In this document: piece after piece, positions 52,303 to 60,804 of the stretch | How positions within the stretch are numbered: the stretch's first letter is position 1 | How the letters are laid out: every line of letters begins with the position of its first letter | Notes under the pieces: model-generated | Databases searched by the model: none | What the model saw: the letters and a program-made list of their open reading frames with translations, nothing else | Told to the model about the DNA's origin: nothing | DNA from: Prorocentrum cordatum | Taxonomy: Eukaryota > Sar > Dinophyceae > Prorocentrales > Prorocentraceae | NCBI GenBank assembly: GCA_963575745.1 | Contig: CAUYUJ010014196.1 | Span: forward strand, 257,160 to 321,159 | Direction: 5' to 3' | DNA length: 64,000 bases | Made by a program: the position numbers and the translations under genes

Positions 52303-52497
52303 CCTGGGGCCTCCTGGGGCTTTCTGTACCTTCTGGTACCCCAGACCCCGCCTCGGAGCCTCCTGGGGGTCTCCTGGAACCGCCTGGGGCCTCCTGCGGC
52401 CTCCTGGAGCCTCCTTGGGGCCTCCTGGAGCCTCCAGGGGTCTTCTGGGGCCTCCTGAGGCCGCCTGGGGCCTCCTGGGGCCTCCTGGGGCCTCAGA
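52300..52497 (+). repeat. GGGGCCTCCT minisatellite
   Basis: 9-12 bp units 'gcctcctgg' and 'ggcctcctgggg', resembling the 'ggggcctcttgg' arrays at 15.2 and 63.7 kb. Confidence 0.9.
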
Positions 52498-52499
52498 AC

Positions 52500-52640
52500 T
52501 ACATGCACACACAGAGACACAAGTCACACACAACACATCACACGCTAGACAAACATAACACACACAACACCTACAACGCACAGAAAACACGCACAACACA
52601 GAGCACACATCACACACACATACACACAACACTCACAATC
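52500..52640 (+). repeat. CA-rich low-complexity stretch
   Basis: 'cacacaacac'-type sequence without a fixed period. Confidence 0.85.
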
Positions 52641-52974
52641 CCGGGGCCTCCTGGAGCCTCTTCTGGTATCCAAGTCGGGCCTCCTGAGGTTTCCTGGGGG
52701 GCCCTGGTACACACATCGCAAGGTGTGGCAAACCCACTTGCGCTCGAGTGCGACCTCGATCTTAGATTCTTCTGCGTTCACCTCCTGCCTCTTCCCCTGC
52801 TCTTAGGCACGCCCTGGCGGCGCCGCCCCAGCTTCCCCTTCTCCATCTCCGATCCTGCAGTCATGGTGTCTTCCTGCTTCGAACGCCCTTTCAGTTTTTT
52901 TTTTTGGTATGAGCCTGGGCACACGCGTGCCACTCGTATACACACGTGTGCGGAGCAAGCCATCTGGTGCGAGC

Positions 52975-53615
52975 CACGCGGTGCGCCCATCGCACGGGGC
53001 GCCCACGAGGCGCCGACGACCAGGCACCAAGCGGACACCGGGCGAAGCCTCGACAGACCGGCCAGCGCGCGGGGCGCCCACGAGGCGCCCACAGCAGGGC
53101 ACGAGCTGGGCACCAGGCGACGCCTCGGCAGGCCAACCCAGCGCGCATGGCGCCCGCCAGGCGCCCACGACAGGGCACCAAGCGGACTCGACAGACCAGC
53201 CCAGCGCACGGGGCGCCCACGAGGCGCCCACGACCCGGCACCATCGGTCTCCAGGCGAAACCTCGACAGACTGCCCAGCGCATGGGGCGCACTCGAGGCG
53301 CCCACGACTGGGCACCAAGTGGAAACCAGGCGAAACCTCGACAGACCAACCCAGCGCACGGGGCGCCCACCACCAGGCACCAACTGGACACCAGGCGAAG
53401 CCTCATGCGCTCGAGGCGCCTACGACTGGGCACTAACCGAATACCAGGCGAAACCACGACAAACCAACCCAGCGCAATTTGGCGCCCACGACCAGGCACC
53501 AACTGGACACCAGGCGAAGCCTCGACAGACCATCCAGCGCACGGGGCGCCCACTAGGCCACTAGGCGCCCACGAGCGGGCACAAACTGGGCACCAGGCGA
53601 AACCTCGGCAGGCCC
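52975..53615 (+). repeat. Minisatellite of about 75-80 bp, about 8-9 units
   Basis: Units carry 'ccagcgcacggggcgccc', 'acgaggcgcccacgac', 'ggcaccaactgg' and 'aggcgaaacctcgacagacc', with length variants. A 353-codon plus frame (52503-53564) and long minus frames run through it; its unit length drifts, so the frame is not maintained as a protein repeat. Confidence 0.92.
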
Positions 53616-53649
53616 ATCCAACTCCGTCAAGAACACGCTGACGCCAATC

Positions 53650-54420
53650 GCCAACATCAGCACGTTCATGACAGACAGCAAGATCATGCATCAACTACGT
53701 GCGTCGACATAAACATCAACCGCACGCAACAATGCCACACATTTCTCATATACTTCACGACATACGCCCAAAAACATACAGCAAGAGAGTTCACCGCGAG
53801 CAGATAGGGGGACCATACATCACAAGAGCGGACAGGATTGACACACACACACACACATCTGTAGCACGAACCAGATGCATGCAGAAATGACATACACGAA
53901 TCGAGCACATCAAGGACATACGTCGGTAACAAGCACCAGCAGCATAACACCGACACATGCACGAGTGATATAATCACCAGGACCCGAATCACACCAAACA
54001 TCAACTTCAGCATCCAGATGTCATTTGAATAGCTATCAACAGCGTGCCACACATAACCAGTACATTAATGGCACACACAACGTGCATCTAACAATTTTGT
54101 ACCGTGCATGAGGGGCGTGCAACAGTTACTATATTTAATGAGTTGCGTTACCCACATACACATCAAGCACTCGCGTTCGTAGCTCTCTCCAGCGAGAGCA
54201 CCATCGACATGACATACGTCTTAAGCTTGCATCCAGACGCAATATGCTTGCAAGCAGCGCGTGCGTGAGAGACAGAACGTAATGCCGGAATATCACCCGT
54301 AAGCAACACGTGTGAACAATGAGCACACAAAACACCTGTAACACCATGCGCACATACCAAGCATACAGAACGTGTTCAACGACCACGCGCAGAACATTAT
54401 GTAACGTATCGCTCTGTAGA
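53650..54420. other. Lower-GC region, nothing recognised
   Basis: Only short frames; includes 'acacacacacaca' near 53840. No exon supported. Confidence 0.5.
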
Positions 54421-55498
54421 GTCACACGCGACAGACCTCGGAATCATTCGCAGCAGCTCCCTTGTGGGGATCACCCGAAGCAGTTGTTGTCGCGATGCCT
54501 CGACTAGCAGCCCCTCATCGGCATCGCCCCCAGAATTCTCCCCCGGCGCGTTCCTGGCAGAACTTCGAGCCAGATCTGGCCGCGGCGACGAGGGCGCCCT
54601 AGGAGGCCCGGAAAGGGCACGCACGCGGCCAAACTTCGACACTGTATGGCTGTTGCAGCGTGGACATCGGAGCCATCTCAATATGAATTTGCTTGACAGC
54701 CCTGGACTGTGAACGGTTTCCCCAGGCGCTTGATACCCGTGCCAGACCGCACGCCACCGGCGGCCGCTTGGGAGGATCTGGGCACCCCCGGGACGCTCTC
54801 GGCGAGGCGCAGCTGCTGGAAGGCATCCCGAGGCAGGACGTCCTCCGGGAGCCTTTTCGGAAGCACCCTCGCGCGGCCCGCGCGCGCGCGCGAGGAGAGC
54901 CTCGTGTCCAGCCGCTTCCGCGCTGCCTTCGAGGCCGCCCCCCCGCCGCGGGGCGGCCGCAAAGGGCCACGGGGGCCGCGCGCGCACCCTTTGCGCGCTG
55001 GCCGGCGACGCGCGGCCGTTGCCGCCGTCACGTCGCCGCCGCCGCTGTCGTCGACCTGCCGTCGCTGCGGCGTCCGTCGTCCGTCGTCCGTCGCCAGAGA
55101 GGAGGACGAGGCATCGACGCCGCTGCCCTGCCCGCGCGGCCGCGGCCAGACTCGCCTCTGTTGGCAGCCCGGCAGGAGCGCAGCCCCGGAGAGGCCCCTG
55201 GGAAGGGCGGTCTCGGCACCTTTTGGTCCCCTCGCGTCGGTCTTGGGGCGCTGGCCGCTGGCCGCCAGCCGTCGGTCGTCGCTGCCTTTGTCGTTGTCGT
55301 CGTCGTCGTCGCGTTGTTGTCTTCCTTTTCCGTTGCCTGAGGCGCCCAGCCCCACGACAGGACGCGGTCCGTAGCGGGAGTGGCTCGAAGCTGCTCGCGG
55401 CTGTCAGAGGGGATTGCTGGCAGCGGGAGGCTCCCGAGCAACTCGCGTCCGAAGTCCCAGAGGGCCACCTCGTGGCAGCGGCATAATCCTTCGCCGCC

Positions 55499-55600
55499 AT
55501 GTTTGGCTCGCCCCTCTCCTTGCCAGGGGCAGCCGCAGCACACTTCGGAACCGCCATCCCGGAGCAGCTCGGAGCCAGCTGGGATGGCAGCACCATGAGG
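55499..55600 (+). CDS. Mei2-like gene exon 1
   Basis: 34 codons from MFGSPLSLPG to 'GASWDGSTMR'. Donor 'atgagg|gtcttc'. Confidence 0.75.
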
Positions 55601-57431
55601 GTCTTCGGGGCACAGCAACGAACCATAACCACAACGGGAAAGAACTCACCGACCTCGGCATGAACATTTTGGTAGTGGTTCTGGCCGATCTGGCCGTCGT
55701 GGACGCCCACATCGACCACAACCAGTACTAAGCTGGCCTCGGTGTTCTGACGATTGCTGGCATGCGCACAACATCCTGCGGGCTGCGTCCTCGATGTGGT
55801 TATGGTCGCTTGTTGTCCCCGCAGGTCTTGGTGCAGAACACATTCATAGAGGTGATCTCGGAGGTCACCGAGGACCACAAGGACACCAACCGGCGCAACC
55901 GCTCCGCGCCTGCAGCAGTGACCACCGAACAGGCGCTTGAGGATTTTGAGGGCCTTTTCGCAACGTCGGGACATGGCAGACTGGACAACGACGTCATCGA
56001 CTGCGACTTCGGTGGTGAAGGCGGTGGAGATCGCACCACTGTGGTAATTCGCAACCTGCCGCCCAACTATTCTCGGGCGTCCCTGCTAGAGCTGCTTGAC
56101 GCACATGGCTTTGCAGGAAAGTATGACTTTGTCTACATGCCGCTCGAGTTCGGCTCCGGCACGACATTCGGATTCGCGTTCGTGAATCTCACAGGGCCAG
56201 AGCACGCCGCTCACTTCAAGACGGTCTTCGATGGGTTCTCCTCCTGGCAGGTGCCCTGCGAGCGCGAGGCGGCGGTGGGCTGGAGCTGGTCGCAGGGGTA
56301 TCAGGCCCACGTCGATCGCTACAGGAACAGCCCGGTGATGCACGACGCCATTAGGGGAACAAAAAGTGGCATAAACATAATTATCCCAGTGCGACCCTAC
56401 CTAGGAGTTGGAGCCTCTTGGAAAGCAACATTCCGTGGGTGCTGTGCTGCGCTATGCTGTGCTGCGCTATGCTATGATATGCTCTGCTCTGCTATGCTAT
56501 GCTATGCTATGCTGCGCAATGCTATGCTGGGCTGGGCTAGGCTAGGCTAGTCTATGCTATGCTATGCTATGCTGCGCTATGCTATGCTATGCTATGCTAT
56601 GCTATGCTATGCTGCGCTATGCGATGCTATGCTATGCTATGCTATACAATGCTATGCTATGCTATGCTATGCTATGCTATGATTTTGCTTTGCCTTCGTG
56701 TTTGCCTTCACTTTTACCTTTGCTTTTGCTTTTGCTTGGCACCCTGGGAGCGCAACTGGGGGAACCGCGCGTTTGCTTTTACCTTTGCTGTTGCTTTTGC
56801 TTGGCTCCCAGGGGACCGGGGGAGCCGCCCGGGGCGATTTCCACTGCCCTGCCCCTTTAAGCCAACAGGGTAAGAACCCTTCTAGGCAGAGCCTAGGTAG
56901 GGAAAAACTCGGAGCTCCGCGTGGATTTCTCGGATCGGCGCTGGACCCCCCTCCCTGGCGCGCCTCCGGCGCCAGGGGCGGCGCCGGAGGCGCCGCTGGG
57001 GGGCCCCAGCGCCGATCCGAGAAATCCGCGCGGACCTCCGAGGTTTTATGTTTATGTCACTTTTTGTTCCCCTAGCCATGCCCGACGACTGCAAGCCCGT
57101 CGTGTTTGCCGGCGGGTCGCGCGCAGCGTTTCCGCCGCCGACCAAGAGGGTGCCTCCCCTCAAGCGGCAGCGGAGGCGCCCCGCGCCCCGCGCCCGCGGC
57201 GCCGCGGCGCTGGCGGCGCCTGCGGGGGACGAGTCGAGCGGCACGGCCTCGAACGCGGAGGACTTTTTGCTTTTGTCACCATCCTGGCCACAACGCGCGT
57301 TCTGCCCCCCCCTCCCCCACCCTTCCCCCCCCCCCCCTCCCCCCCCCCCCTTCCCCCCCCTTCCAATTGCGTCGCCCCCCTCCGCCCCCCCTGTGCTTCC
57401 CCGGCCCAGCACGGCCGCTGTGCGTCCGTGA
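55499..57431 (+). CDS. Mei2-like RNA-recognition-motif protein, three exons
   Basis: Probable RNA-binding protein of the Mei2-type RRM group. Exons: 55499-55600, 55825-56365 and 57076-57431 (about 332 residues). The ATG at 55499 follows 'gccgcc' and an in-frame TAA at 55484, so it is a plausible true start. Intron 1 is phase 0 and GT-AG. The RRM spans about residues 104-205: 'TTVVIRNLPPNYSR' (RNP2-like) and 'TFGFAFVNL' (RNP1-like), with 'GKYDFVYMPLEF' between and the Mei2-type tail 'WSQGYQAHVDRYRNSPVMHD'. After intron 2 the protein resumes with 'MPDDCKPVVF' and 'AAFPPPTKRVPP', the tail expected after such an RRM. The final 60 or so codons are Pro-rich and may include another intron, so the stop at 57429-57431 is uncertain. 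Confidence 0.85.
55601..55824 (+). other. Mei2-like gene intron 1 (224 bp)
   Basis: GT-AG. GGTCTT occurs across both junctions ('agGGTCTTcg' and 'caGGTCTTgg'), again a direct repeat at intron ends. No resemblance to the two introner families was seen. Confidence 0.78.
55825..56365 (+). CDS. Mei2-like gene exon 2 (RRM)
   Basis: Begins 'VLVQNTFIEV' and ends in the left inverted repeat of the MITE. Under canonical splicing the last codons ('IRGTK') come from the transposon; under precise element removal the exon would end at 56351. Confidence 0.85.
56395..56902. mobile_element. Nested insert inside the intronic MITE
   Basis: About 508 bp bounded by perfect 11-bp inverted repeats CCCTACCTAGG and CCTAGGTAGGG. 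It holds a (TATGC)n array at about 56440-56685 and a 'cctttgcttttgctt' region. It splits the left arm of the MITE. A target-site duplication is not clear. Confidence 0.65.
56440..56685 (+). repeat. (TATGC)n pentanucleotide microsatellite
   Basis: Pentamers 'tatgc' with 'tgcgc' and 'tgggc' variants. Because 5 is not a multiple of 3, frames rotate through it. Confidence 0.95.
57076..57431 (+). CDS. Mei2-like gene exon 3 (end uncertain)
   Basis: 'MPDDCKPVVFAGGSR', 'AAFPPPTKRVPP' and a basic stretch are convincing; beyond about 57270 the frame is C-rich and proline-rich and may not be translated. Confidence 0.7.
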
Positions 57432-57936
57432 CCAGAGTCTGCCACGGGTTGCGGGGCGGGGGCGTTGCCTTGTGCCCCCGCCCCGCCCCCCCCCCCCCCC
57501 TCCCCGCTTCCCCCTGGCGCCCGCTGTCGTCGCGAACCCCCAGAAAATGCCCTCGGGGGCGGCTGCAGTCTCTCGGGCCGGCCTGAGGGGTCGACGCAGA
57601 AAGCACATGCACGGGAGGAGAATGAGGAGGCACCTGTACCGCTTCTTTGTCATGGAGAGTTCTCGCCGCCACGGCCGGACTCTCTTAGAAGTCCTGGTCA
57701 CAAGGCATTCCGGGAGAGGCCGGGGAATACAGTCAACCCGCATCGATCATTGGTGAGGATGGGCAATTCTCCAAAAGGGAAATTTTGCATCCTTGCCTCC
57801 TCGGCCCATCCTTGGCCACTGTCACTGGCCGCGCCCCGCTCGAAGAGTTTCGAATCGGCCCTTCAAGGCCCTTGCATCGTTATCGCTCGTCCTTCTGACA
57901 CTGGTTGGCTGCAGCGGTGTCGGTGCCCTGTTGCCC

Positions 57937-58094
57937 CCTCATGAACAGAAGTTTCTGGACCTCCGCGCAGATCTCCGGAATCGGCGCTGGATCCCCCTGG
58001 CGGCGCCTCTGTCGCCGCCCAGCGCCGACACATGAAATCTGCGCGGACCTCCGAATGTTTACATGCGTGTACGGCTTTCTCTTGTTCTCGAGGA
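57937..58094. mobile_element. MITE family 2, diverged copy
   Basis: 'ggacctccgcgcagatctcc' and 'gaaatctgcgcggacctccg' form inverted arms around an 'atcggcgctgg/cagcgccga' centre. Terminal 'tgaacagaag' and 'ttgttctc' are decayed. No target-site duplication found. Confidence 0.65.
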
Positions 58095-58262
58095 GGGCTC
58101 CCTGATGCGCGGCGCCCTCGAGGCCGTTGACCGCGGAGCCTGCGAGATGGACCTCGTCAGGGAGAGCCCGCTGGCCTCCGCCCTCTGCACGTACACCGGC
58201 GGGCTCCTGGGGCGAGACGACGGCCGATGGAAGGCGTCACCGCGGCGGGAGAGGCTCGGCAC
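58085..58262 (+). other. Coding-like stretch of unknown identity
   Basis: A plus frame reads 'EEGSLMRGALEAVDRGACEM' and 'DLVRESPLASALCTYTGG' directly after the diverged MITE and before the nested elements; it looks exon-like but no family is recognised and no partner exon is certain. Confidence 0.25.
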
Positions 58263-58265
58263 GGT

Positions 58266-58663
58266 CGAAATGGGTACGCACGGTACGGAGCGAATGGGCA
58301 CGACGACCGACAGCAGCTCCTGCCCATGTTGAACCAGGTTCGCTGTGGGCGTCGCCGCGGACGTTGCCCACTCGAGACCGAAGGCGTCTGCCCAGAAGCG
58401 GCCGCTGTCGGTTTGGGGCTTGGACGTCGTACCCTTTTTTCCCGTACCCTTAAGTCGGGCGTGTCCCCCAACAAGGGGATTTTCGACGAAAAATAAAAAA
58501 TGCCCCAAACATGCACCAAAAAGGGAACAAATATTCAAAAAATAGTCCTCAAACTATTTTTTGATAATTTTTTCATTATTTTGTGGGTATGTTGGGTATT
58601 TCTTATTTTTCGTTGAAAATCCATCTGTAGGGGGACAGGCCCGACTTAACCGTACCGGTTTCG
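58266..58663. mobile_element. MITE family 4, second copy, split by a family 3 MITE
   Basis: Left 'cgaaatgggtacg' and right 'ccgtaccggtttcg' match the inverted ends of 12471-12666, and the interior shares 'cagcagctcctg', 'cgctgtgggcgtcg' and 'cggccgctgtcggttt' with it. The family 3 element is inserted in its right terminus. Confidence 0.72.
58450..58649. mobile_element. MITE family 3, copy 3 (200 bp)
   Basis: Long inverted repeats of about 55 bp: 'ttaagtcgggcgtgtccccc', 'gattttcgacgaaaaata' and their complements. Interior AT-rich. Flanks CCGTACCC (58442-58449) and CCGTACCG (58650-58657) are a 7/8 target-site duplication. Confidence 0.9.
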
Positions 58664-58669
58664 CGTGTC

Positions 58670-59730
58670 TGGAGAGGCCCTTTGGGGCGCGCGCGGCCAG
58701 CTGGGCCGACCTGTCCGAAGATCCAGACTGCCCCGCCGCCCTGCAGGCCCGGGTCGCCCAAACAGGGACTCCTTGTGGCAAGCCAGAGCCTTGGCGCGGC
58801 CGAGGAGCCTGCAGGCAGAGCAGGGCGCCTTGGCGCGCCCTAGATAGCTGCAGCCGCGGGTCGAGGTATTCTCCGTCCCCCGTGTTCTCCAGGTGAGCGG
58901 TGGAGGAGCTGTGGGGTGCAGTGCGGGGGACACCCGCGCGTAAGCTGCCGGAGGAAGGTCGCGCGTAAGCACCCTCGTTTCCAGTGTCGCGTTCCGCGCT
59001 GGTGGCCCCGCGTAAGCCACCGCGTAAGGTCGCCATGCCATCTCGCGTACACCCATCGGAAACCCGAAGAAAAAACATCAACCTTCATGGGCTCCAGTGT
59101 TCGCTGAAGGAACTCAAGAATCTGGACTGGACCCTGGGCGTTTTCTTGGAGCATCTTTTCTTCGTGGAATGTTCGTATCTCTGGACCTGGACTATACCGT
59201 TGAAGCAAAACCCTTGCAGTGAAGCCGGCTTTCTTAGCGCAACAGCTTTTCACCTCTGAGCGGGGGCGTGGTTAAGACCCGTCTGCGTTCGTCGCTCGGG
59301 AGGAACTTCCGAGGCCCCGGTCGGCAGTGCCCTGGCTTGGGGGGTCCCCGAGCAGGGCCTGCTGCTGCCCGGGCTCTGCCCCACGCAGGAGCTGCAGGCC
59401 CGACCCTCCGCGAATCGGCCGCCGAGCCCCGAGGGCCCGGGGGCACCGAGGCCCGGCTGCGGCTGCGACAGCAAGGAGTCGGGGGCCGAGAGAACGCCCA
59501 CCCAGAGATGGCCCCTCGATCTGGGCGTTGCAACTTTTTTCGCGTCGGGCGTGCTTGCCCAGTTCCGGGGCCCTCACAGATCGATCTGGCTCGAGAAGTG
59601 ATGCAGGAAGATGAGGTCCCGGGCTCCTGTGGTGATTTTCTGCGATGTTGCATTTTTTCCAGCGTCAGATCTGAGCGGTTTGGCTCCTGGTTGCGGACAG
59701 GCAGCCCCTCGCAGCTGGTCTCAACGGGCT
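58670..59730. other. No firm gene
   Basis: A plus-strand stretch 'FGARAASWADLSEDPDCP' (58675-58740) looks exon-like but is isolated. The rest has overlapping frames and no known motif. Confidence 0.35.
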
Positions 59731-59734
59731 CCTC

Positions 59735-59938
59735 CAGGTAGTCCCAGCTGGCCTCAGCAGCCCCCCGAGCAGCCCGGGGCTGTCTCGACATCCCTGCGCC
59801 GTCTCCGCGGCGCCCCTGGGGCGCGCCGCGCCCATGGGGGTGTTGAGACCGCCGCAGACTGCTCGGGGGGCCTGTTGAGGCCAGCTGGTACTACTCGGGG
59901 GGCCTGTTGAGGCCAGCCAGGACTACCTGGGGGGGCTG
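59735..59938 (+). repeat. Short-period repeat 'cggggggcctgttgaggcca'
   Basis: Units of about 33 bp, three or four copies, with 'agctggtactact' and 'agccaggactacc' variants. Confidence 0.75.
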
Positions 59939-59941
59939 TCT

Positions 59942-60337
59942 GTGTGCGACCCGAAGCCTTACTACCCAGACACGTCGACAGAGGAGCTCTTCCCTGCTTC
60001 TCTCGACATTGGCATCCGAGTGTGGCAGTGCAGTCCGCAGTCGGTTTCGCTAATCGACGTGCGTTCTGCTGCAGGCATCCGATTGTTTCTGGACGTCGAT
60101 AGGCTACCCCGTTGCGGTGCACTCGGAATGCGGCGCCATGCGCACGTGGAGTGCCCATGGCAGTTTTCATTGAAGGGCGTTCTGCCACAGGCGTTCCCGC
60201 CCACCCCCCGAAGGAGGTGGACCTCCACAGCGAGAGCTCCACCGACGTCTCGAGCTCGCACTTCCTCTCGCAGGTCGTCGGCCAGGATCGGGCGGCGAGT
60301 TGTATACTCAGTCCAGGGCGAGTTGAGACAGCGGTAG
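59942..60337 (+). other. Candidate exon pair of unknown identity
   Basis: One plus frame starts 'CDPKPYYPDTSTEELFPASL' then 'DIGIRVWQCSPQSVSLIDVR' (to about 60068). A second frame from about 60150 reads 'VFIEGRSATGVPAHPPKEVD' and 'LHSESSTDVSSSHFLSQVVG'. Both are compositionally protein-like. A 'ctgctgcag' at 60067-60075 could be an acceptor. No family recognised. Confidence 0.3.
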
Positions 60338-60539
60338 CTGGCCTTTGCGTGGCCCCCTCGTCGCCCCAGCCGGACGCAACCCAGAAAGCTGGTGCGCTTG
60401 GGCCCGGGGAACGAACGGGTCCTGGGGCCTCGACCCGCCCGCTCCGAGCTGCCCGCTCACCGCCCCTGGCCAGGCCCGTCCCTGGGGCCCGGAGCGTTGT
60501 GCGCACCTGCGTGCCCCAGCCAGGAGGGCGCGAGCGGAA

Positions 60540-60720
60540 TGCATGCGTGCGTACATGCGCGCATGCATGTATACACGCGCACGTGCATGCATGTTCCGTG
60601 TAAATGTCTAGGTGTAGACAATATATTTACATTGTTGCATGTGTGTATACAGCGTACATGAGTACATATAAATCAATGTGTGCAAGGGTATGAACATGCA
60701 TATGCAACTCGTACGGGGCA
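60540..60720 (+). repeat. TGCATGCG/GT-rich stretch
   Basis: Alternating purine-pyrimidine 'gcatgcatgtatacacgcg' sequence; short and irregular. Confidence 0.7.
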
Positions 60721-60804
60721 TCCTCGGGCATCTTCGCTGCATGCCACGAGACCCTCAACGACTGGGTCACAATGTGAAATGTCATGGGGGCAAAATCAAT
60801 GAAT

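Larger units (their letters stand above)
56352..57074. mobile_element. MITE family 2, intronic copy with nested insert (723 bp)
   Basis: Ends TAGGGGAACAAAAAGTG and its exact complement CACTTTTTGTTCCCCTA. Inner arms include 'tttctcggatcggcgctgg' and 'ccagcgccgatccgagaaa', as in the free copy at 38648-38846. The target-site duplication is GCCAT at 56347-56351 and 57075-57079. The left arm is interrupted after 'cataaacata' by the insert at about 56380-56902. Removing element and one GCCAT restores H-D-A-M-P-D-D. Confidence 0.92.
56366..57075 (+). other. Mei2-like gene intron 2 (710 bp, predicted GT-AG)
   Basis: The donor is the GT in the left inverted repeat ('aaaaa|gtggcat'). The acceptor is the final TA of the element plus the G of the duplicated GCCAT ('cccctag|ccatg'). 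This keeps the frame and adds about six transposon-encoded residues. No other canonical pair in frame was seen. Confidence 0.75.

Noticed and set aside
52503-53564. 353-codon ORF over the minisatellite of about 75-80 bp
   Set aside because: Unit lengths are not kept as multiples of three and the repeat is equally open on the minus strand, so no protein repeat is being maintained.
54397-55974. 525-codon minus-strand ORF
   Set aside because: It runs antisense through exon 1 and the start of exon 2 of the Mei2-like gene and is explained by GC content; no domain seen.
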